In this document: positions 59,942 through 64,000 of the stretch, piece by piece
Position numbering within the stretch: position 1 is the stretch's first letter
How the letters are laid out: the number at the start of each line of letters is the position of its first letter
Source of the DNA: Streptomyces sp. TLI_146
GTDB lineage: Bacteria; Actinomycetota; Actinomycetes; Streptomycetales; Streptomycetaceae
Direction of reading: 5' to 3'
NCBI RefSeq assembly: GCF_002846415.1
Contig: NZ_PJMX01000001.1
Location: 992,001-1,056,000 of the forward strand
Length of the DNA: 64,000 bases
Translations under genes and position numbers: made by a program
Notes under the pieces: generated by a model
Seen by the model: only the letters and a program-made list of their open reading frames with translations
What the model was told of the DNA's origin: nothing
Database searches by the model: none

Positions 59942-60343
59942 TCATCTTACGGTGTTGGGGATGGCGACCAGGTGCGCTGCGATGGCGTCCGGCTTCAGCC
60001 CGATGGACGCCACGTCGGCCAGCGGCACCCACACCAGCCGGTACTGGTTGTCGCCGGACTCCCGCTCGCTCTCCGGACCGCCCAGACGCGGCGTCCCCGC
60101 GGCCGGTCCCATCACGAAGTAGTGCTCGGTGCGGCCCGCGTTGTCGAAGGTGTGCAGAAGAAACTCCACGGCGGCGCGCAGCCCGGTCTCCTCGGCCAGT
60201 TCGCGTACGCACGCCTGCTCGGGCGTCTCCCCCTCCTCGACGCCTCCGCCCGGCAGGGTGTAGTACTCCGCGCCGCCCTTGCGGCGATGGATCAGCAGCA
60301 CGGCGTCGCCCTCGCGGACGATCGCCACGGCCCGGGACTTCAT
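59942..60343 (-). CDS. NUDIX hydrolase
   Basis: 133 residues. The Nudix box is complete: GGGVEEGETPEQACVRELAEETGL (GX5EX7REUXEEXGU). It hydrolyses a nucleoside diphosphate linked to another group (NDP-X). Start at ATG 60343 overlaps the preceding gene (ATGA). As last gene of the four-gene run it may clean up, or release, a nucleotide product of the upstream enzymes. Confidence 0.92.
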   Translation of the reverse strand: MKSRAVAIVREGDAVLLIHRRKGGAEYYTLPGGGVEEGETPEQACVRELAEETGLRAAVEFLLHTFDNAGRTEHYFVMGPAAGTPRLGGPESERESGDNQYRLVWVPLADVASIGLKPDAIAAHLVAIPNTVR

Positions 60344-61563
60344 CGGGTCCTCCCATGATCGACAAGTGTGCGCAGGACGTTACCGAGGTCGTCGCGCTCG
60401 TTCCAGAAACGCAGTACCAGAGTGGTGCACGCGGCCCGGTCGGCGGGGTCGAGGGTGTCCAGGTCGAGCACCCCGACCGCCCGCATGACCAGGTACGGGG
60501 CCAGGGCCCGGTCGAAGAGCTCAGGCCCGAAGGCGTCGGCGAAGACGTCCAGCAGACGGCCGAGCAGATCGGCCCGCGCGGGCGAGAGCCGGTGTGCGAA
60601 GTCGATGTGGAGCGTCGCCGTACGGGGCTCCAGGCGTGCCCGGCACAGCGGCGCCGCGTCGGCGAACGGGGCCTCCCGCCACCGGTAGGCGGCCGGATGG
60701 TACTTGGGGAACAGGTATCCGCCGCCGAGGAAGAGCGACCAGAAGGCGGTCGCCAACTCCCCGCGCACATCGTTGTGTCCGGCGTTGCTCAGATCGACGA
60801 AGACCGCTCCCCTGCCCACGTTGGTCTCGCTGAAGTCGCCCTGGGACAGCATGCATGCGCGTACGCCGAGGTTTTCGAAGAAGGCCGCGGTGCCCTCCAA
60901 CGCGTCCCGCATCGTCACACCCTGCGGCACCGAGTTGACCACCACCCGCTGGTCCAGCCACGGCCGTTGGCGCGCGAAGTACCAGGGGACGAGCCGCTCG
61001 GTGACACGGCGGCCGAAGAAGGCGTCGATGGGCGAGGACGAACTCACCGTACGGTAGCCGCAGTTCGCCCGGATCCGGTCGAGCAGCGGCCCCACCTCCC
61101 GCTCCGGCAGCAGTGTCCCGGCCCGCTCGGCCCGGCACAGCAGGTCGAACAGGGTGCCCCGCCCCAACCCCATCGAGGGGAGGTACTCGTACACCATGAC
61201 CGTCCCCGCCTCCGTACGCAGCAAGGACAGCAGGGCCGGCACCCGGTTGCCCGCGGCGCCGAACTCCAGATACCCGGCGAGTTCGGCGACGGCGCTGTGG
61301 GCGCGGACGTATTTGAAGAAGTACGGCCGTCCGTCCCGCTGGACGAAACCGCAGGTCGAGTTCTTCAGCTCGCTCACGTCGGTGACGCGGTAGCCCCGGG
61401 ACGCCAGCGCGTGCCGCCAGACGGCCGCACGCGAGCCGGAGGCCGACGGCACGGGAGCGAGCACCTCGACACCGCTGAGCGCCTCCACCCCGGCCCAGTC
61501 CCGCGCGTCGGCCCGGTCGGCCAGCAGTTGCCGCACAGAGGCCGCGGTGGTCGGCGCGGTCAC
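60340..61563 (-). CDS. APH/kinase-fold phosphotransferase-like protein
   Basis: About 407 residues. The N-lobe stretch GRPYFFKYVRAHSAVAELAGYLE places a Lys as in kinases; TVMVYEYLPSMGLGRGTLFDLL forms the hinge; the catalytic-type loop reads LSQGDFSETNVGRGAVFVDLSNAGHND, with Asp, Asn and a later Asp (FVDLS) in the order of the APH Brenner and DFG-like motifs, but Gln replaces the usual His before GD. GTG overlaps the upstream stop (GTGA). It may phosphorylate a small molecule handed on within the operon. Confidence 0.7.
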   Translation of the reverse strand: MTAPTTAASVRQLLADRADARDWAGVEALSGVEVLAPVPSASGSRAAVWRHALASRGYRVTDVSELKNSTCGFVQRDGRPYFFKYVRAHSAVAELAGYLEFGAAGNRVPALLSLLRTEAGTVMVYEYLPSMGLGRGTLFDLLCRAERAGTLLPEREVGPLLDRIRANCGYRTVSSSSPIDAFFGRRVTERLVPWYFARQRPWLDQRVVVNSVPQGVTMRDALEGTAAFFENLGVRACMLSQGDFSETNVGRGAVFVDLSNAGHNDVRGELATAFWSLFLGGGYLFPKYHPAAYRWREAPFADAAPLCRARLEPRTATLHIDFAHRLSPARADLLGRLLDVFADAFGPELFDRALAPYLVMRAVGVLDLDTLDPADRAACTTLVLRFWNERDDLGNVLRTLVDHGRTR

Positions 61564-62324
61564 GGGGACCCGGCCAGACCGGCGCGCACCCAGTCCGCCG
61601 CCCGGGCCGCCGTCGTCTCCCGCTCGGCTCGCGGCAGGCCGAGTGCGTCGGTGTCCTTCAGGAGGTCCTCGACGATGTCCTGGACGCGCTGCTGGTAGGC
61701 GATGAAGCTGTCCCGGTAGGCCTCCTTGGGCCCGGCGAACCGCAGCCCGTCGTCGCCGTGCACGTCCACCCCGCACTCCCAGTACGAGAAGGTCGTCGAC
61801 AGCGCGGCCTTGCGGTCGAAGCACTCCGCGACGGGCGTGCGCAGATGCAGGGTGCGGTGCGGCAGGGTGGCCGGAGCGAGGAGGTCCGTCAGCCACTGCC
61901 GGTCGCAGCCACGGGCCTCCGAGCGGCCCATGACGGAGTAGAGGTAGCGGTCCATGATGACCACACCGCCCGAGGCGAGGTGCGGAAGCACCTCCCGGTT
62001 GACGAGGTCGACCAGCGAGGAGGCGTACATCAGCGCCATGGTGTACGGATCCCAGTTGTCGTACTTGCCGCGCGCCTTGGAATGCCAGATGAGCGGGTTC
62101 CTGATGAACGCGCACACCCTCACGTCCCAGCCGTCGGCGGTGAGCGCCGCCTTCAGCAGCTCGATCTGCGTGGTCTTGCCGGCCCCGTCGGACCCCTCCA
62201 CCGCGATGAGCCGGTACGGCGACACGGCCGCGGCGGCCGCGGCGCCGATATTGCGCACCGGAGCCAGCCGGGGGTAGGGCCGGATGACCTCGCCCGGGTC
62301 GGGAACGTCGTCGTCGATCTTCAC
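61560..62324 (-). CDS. thymidylate kinase-like P-loop kinase
   Basis: 254 residues. A leader of about 36 residues precedes the kinase: Walker A LIAVEGSDGAGKTTQIELLK, then DPYTMALMYASSLVDLV, VVIMDRYLYSVMGRSEARG (the DR motif) and AYQQRVQDIVEDLLKD. These match dTMP kinase, but the N-terminal extension and the segment TFSYWECGVDVHGDD are not in housekeeping Tmk. A specialised nucleoside monophosphate kinase is likely. Confidence 0.85.
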   Translation of the reverse strand: MKIDDDVPDPGEVIRPYPRLAPVRNIGAAAAAAVSPYRLIAVEGSDGAGKTTQIELLKAALTADGWDVRVCAFIRNPLIWHSKARGKYDNWDPYTMALMYASSLVDLVNREVLPHLASGGVVIMDRYLYSVMGRSEARGCDRQWLTDLLAPATLPHRTLHLRTPVAECFDRKAALSTTFSYWECGVDVHGDDGLRFAGPKEAYRDSFIAYQQRVQDIVEDLLKDTDALGLPRAERETTAARAADWVRAGLAGSP

Positions 62325-62363
62325 AGTGCGGTACTCCTACGAATCATGCGGTGTTCCTACGGG

Positions 62364-64000
62364 TCAGACGGCGGTCAGGGGCGCCAGGTCGGCGACTGTC
62401 GGCGCGGGGGCGGAGGCCAGGTACTCCTCGAACCAGTGCAGGACGGACGACGCGAGCGCCGCGATCTCGTCGAGCCCCGACTCCCGGTACTCGTCCCGGT
62501 CGGGGATGCGGATCCTGCCCTGCGCCGGAAACATCCGCTCGAACTCGGCGGAGATGGCGGCCGGGTCGGTCTCCTCGACACCGGCGAGCCGGAGCAGCAT
62601 CTTGGCGGCGTTCAGCACCGACTTGTACAGGCGGTAGCGGCTCGTCTCCACGCCGAGCAGGGGGCGCCGGATCTCGTGCAGGGTCCGGGCCAGGTACTCG
62701 ATGGTCCGCTGGTGGCGCTGCGTTCCGGTGAAGGCCGGAAGTTCCAGGTCCGCGCCGACGTACTGGCAGGCGATCCGGCCCTGCCCCAGCGAGTACAGCG
62801 CACTGTACGTACGCGAGTCGCAGCGCTGCAGCAGCAGCTCGTGGCGGGTCAGCACGGTGATGCCTAGTTTGACGTCCGACTCGCCGCGCAACCTGGCCAG
62901 TTCGGCGGCCAGGTCGGTGGTGCAGCCGGACTCGACGACCAGCAGGACGTCGAGATCGCTGAGTTCGGGGTCGGCGGTGCCGAATCCGACGCTGCCGGCC
63001 ACGGCGAACAGCAGCAGCCGCTCGCCCAGCGCGGTCCGGATCCCGTGCAGGGCGGTGGCGGCGGCGTGCCGCAGCGCGGTCGGCGCCGCCAGCTCCAGTG
63101 GATCGGTCACCCGCAGGGACTCGGCGGCCGGGCGTGCGGTGGCGCCGGTCATCAGCCGGTCAAGGACGACCTCCAGATCGGGCCGGGGTCCGCTGTTGTC
63201 GACGAGCAGGTCGCAGGTCGCGGCGATCCGGTCGGCTCCCCTCGCCCGCTTCACCTCGTCGTTGCGGGCCAGGGCCGCCGGGTCGACGAGCGAGCGCCGG
63301 GCCCGTACCTGCGGGGAGGCGTCCAGGTAGACCACGTCCAGACGCTTGCCGAGCAGGCGCTTCAGCTCCGAGGTGATGTCCGGGCGGTGCAGGCTCTCGA
63401 TGGTGTAGTCGAGCAGGTAGTAGTGGGCGTGGGCGTACCGGTCCAGTTCGTCGACGACCAGCTCGGCGAGGAGCCGGGGCTCTTCGCCGTAGGGATCCGT
63501 GAGCCCGTTGCGGGCCGCCGCCAGCTCGATCAGATAGCCCAGCTTCAGCCGGGTGGTGCCGAACCGGCGGCGCAGATACTCTCCGGCACTGCTCTTGCCG
63601 CTCTCCGACATACCACCGAGGCCGATGACCCGCCGGACACCGCCCAGCAACGGCCTTACCTGGAGGCCGACTTGGGAGAGATGGGACCGGAACTGGTTCT
63701 GCACATCGACGATGTCGGCCCGGTCCGCTTCGATGACCGCGCTGTGGCGGCTCCGCCGGGTTTGCAGGGCGGTGTGCAGCAGGTACTGGTACCGGGCGTA
63801 CCGCTCGTCCGCGCCTCGCTCCCGTCCGACGCTCAGCGCGGCCCCCTCGACCGCCGGGCCCAGACCCAGCAGAACGCTGTACGGCTCGGGGGCCGACTCG
63901 CCCAGGACCTCGGCGCGCACCCCGGCGACCATGGCCTCGGCGTCCCGCGCCGAGCAGTCGTCCTTGAGCATGACGGAGGCGACACAGCTCGCCTCGACCG
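62364..64000 (-). CDS. P-loop kinase/nucleotidyltransferase fusion (partial, runs off the window)
   Basis: At least 545 codons. An N-terminal region of unknown fold is cut by the window edge; the frame stays open to base 64000, so the Met at 63971 is probably internal. From about residue 115 of the visible part: P-loop GLGGMSESGKSSAGEYLRRRF and a kinase-like stretch DVVYLDASPQVRARRSLVD, then a Pol-beta nucleotidyltransferase motif AGSVGFGTADPELSDLDVLLV with its DxD, and a helical C-terminus with KSVLNAAKMLLRLAGV. The fusion is unusual and its substrate is not apparent. Confidence 0.75.
   Translation of the reverse strand, partial: VEASCVASVMLKDDCSARDAEAMVAGVRAEVLGESAPEPYSVLLGLGPAVEGAALSVGRERGADERYARYQYLLHTALQTRRSRHSAVIEADRADIVDVQNQFRSHLSQVGLQVRPLLGGVRRVIGLGGMSESGKSSAGEYLRRRFGTTRLKLGYLIELAAARNGLTDPYGEEPRLLAELVVDELDRYAHAHYYLLDYTIESLHRPDITSELKRLLGKRLDVVYLDASPQVRARRSLVDPAALARNDEVKRARGADRIAATCDLLVDNSGPRPDLEVVLDRLMTGATARPAAESLRVTDPLELAAPTALRHAAATALHGIRTALGERLLLFAVAGSVGFGTADPELSDLDVLLVVESGCTTDLAAELARLRGESDVKLGITVLTRHELLLQRCDSRTYSALYSLGQGRIACQYVGADLELPAFTGTQRHQRTIEYLARTLHEIRRPLLGVETSRYRLYKSVLNAAKMLLRLAGVEETDPAAISAEFERMFPAQGRIRIPDRDEYRESGLDEIAALASSVLHWFEEYLASAPAPTVADLAPLTAV

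Overview
The window reads as chromosomal DNA of a Streptomyces or very close relative. It has very high GC, strong third-position GC bias and frequent GTG starts. It carries families typical of that genus: a LuxR-type LAL regulator, a SARP-NB-ARC regulator, TerD, DUF5988, DUF5994, GAF-ANTAR proteins, roadblock/LC7 proteins and many one-component regulators. I see no rRNA, tRNA, CRISPR array or intact insertion sequence. Gene density, short regulator-target pairs and several decayed genes suggest an accessory, possibly arm-like, region.

Layout. 0-7.8 kb: LAL regulator, PAP2-type membrane enzyme, secreted I36 inhibitor-like protein, AlkZ-like winged-helix protein, DUF1992 protein, and two small proteins of unknown role (one secreted, one Cys-rich). 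8-12.2 kb: an OmpR-type two-component system, TerD, and an SMP-30 lactonase divergent from an AsnC/Lrp regulator. 12.3-15.7 kb: MarR regulator divergent from a metallo-beta-lactamase-fold enzyme, a small secreted protein, a DUF5988 protein and an amidohydrolase pseudogene ending at a 22-bp perfect hairpin. 15.9-18 kb: an operon of three roadblock/LC7 proteins and one DUF4388-like protein. 18-25.5 kb: LysR/hemerythrin, an ABC exporter, SDR/XRE, an alpha/beta hydrolase, then a dead NmrA-like/Rrf2 divergent pair.

25.9-34.3 kb is a stress/signalling island: two STAS proteins, two paralogous GNATs, a PRC-barrel protein, CsbD, small membrane proteins (one frameshifted), two GAF-ANTAR regulators and two DUF5994 paralogues. 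34.5-46.3 kb is a run of regulator-target pairs (TetR/membrane protein, LysR/SDR, MarR/MarR-like, TetR/FAD monooxygenase) with a pentapeptide-repeat protein, a secreted serine hydrolase, acetyltransferases, and fragments of a TOBE protein and a methyltransferase. Many regulators here have clear palindromic operators, often in pairs at helically phased spacing.

46.6-56.8 kb holds a secreted repeat (propeller-like) protein, then a HelR-type RNA-polymerase-recycling ATPase preceded by a sequence matching the rifamycin-associated element, i.e. a rifamycin-inducible resistance gene. Next come an APH-fold kinase, an O-methyltransferase, a PhzG-like flavin oxidase, a SnoaL-like protein with its MarR, and an acyl-CoA dehydrogenase with its PadR. 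56.9-64 kb holds a 1000-residue SARP regulator followed by a tightly overlapping minus-strand set: a P-loop/nucleotidyltransferase fusion cut by the window edge, a dTMP-kinase-like enzyme, an APH-like phosphotransferase and a NUDIX hydrolase. This last set is my best candidate for an undescribed system, because four different phosphoryl/nucleotidyl-transfer enzymes are translationally coupled next to a SARP activator.
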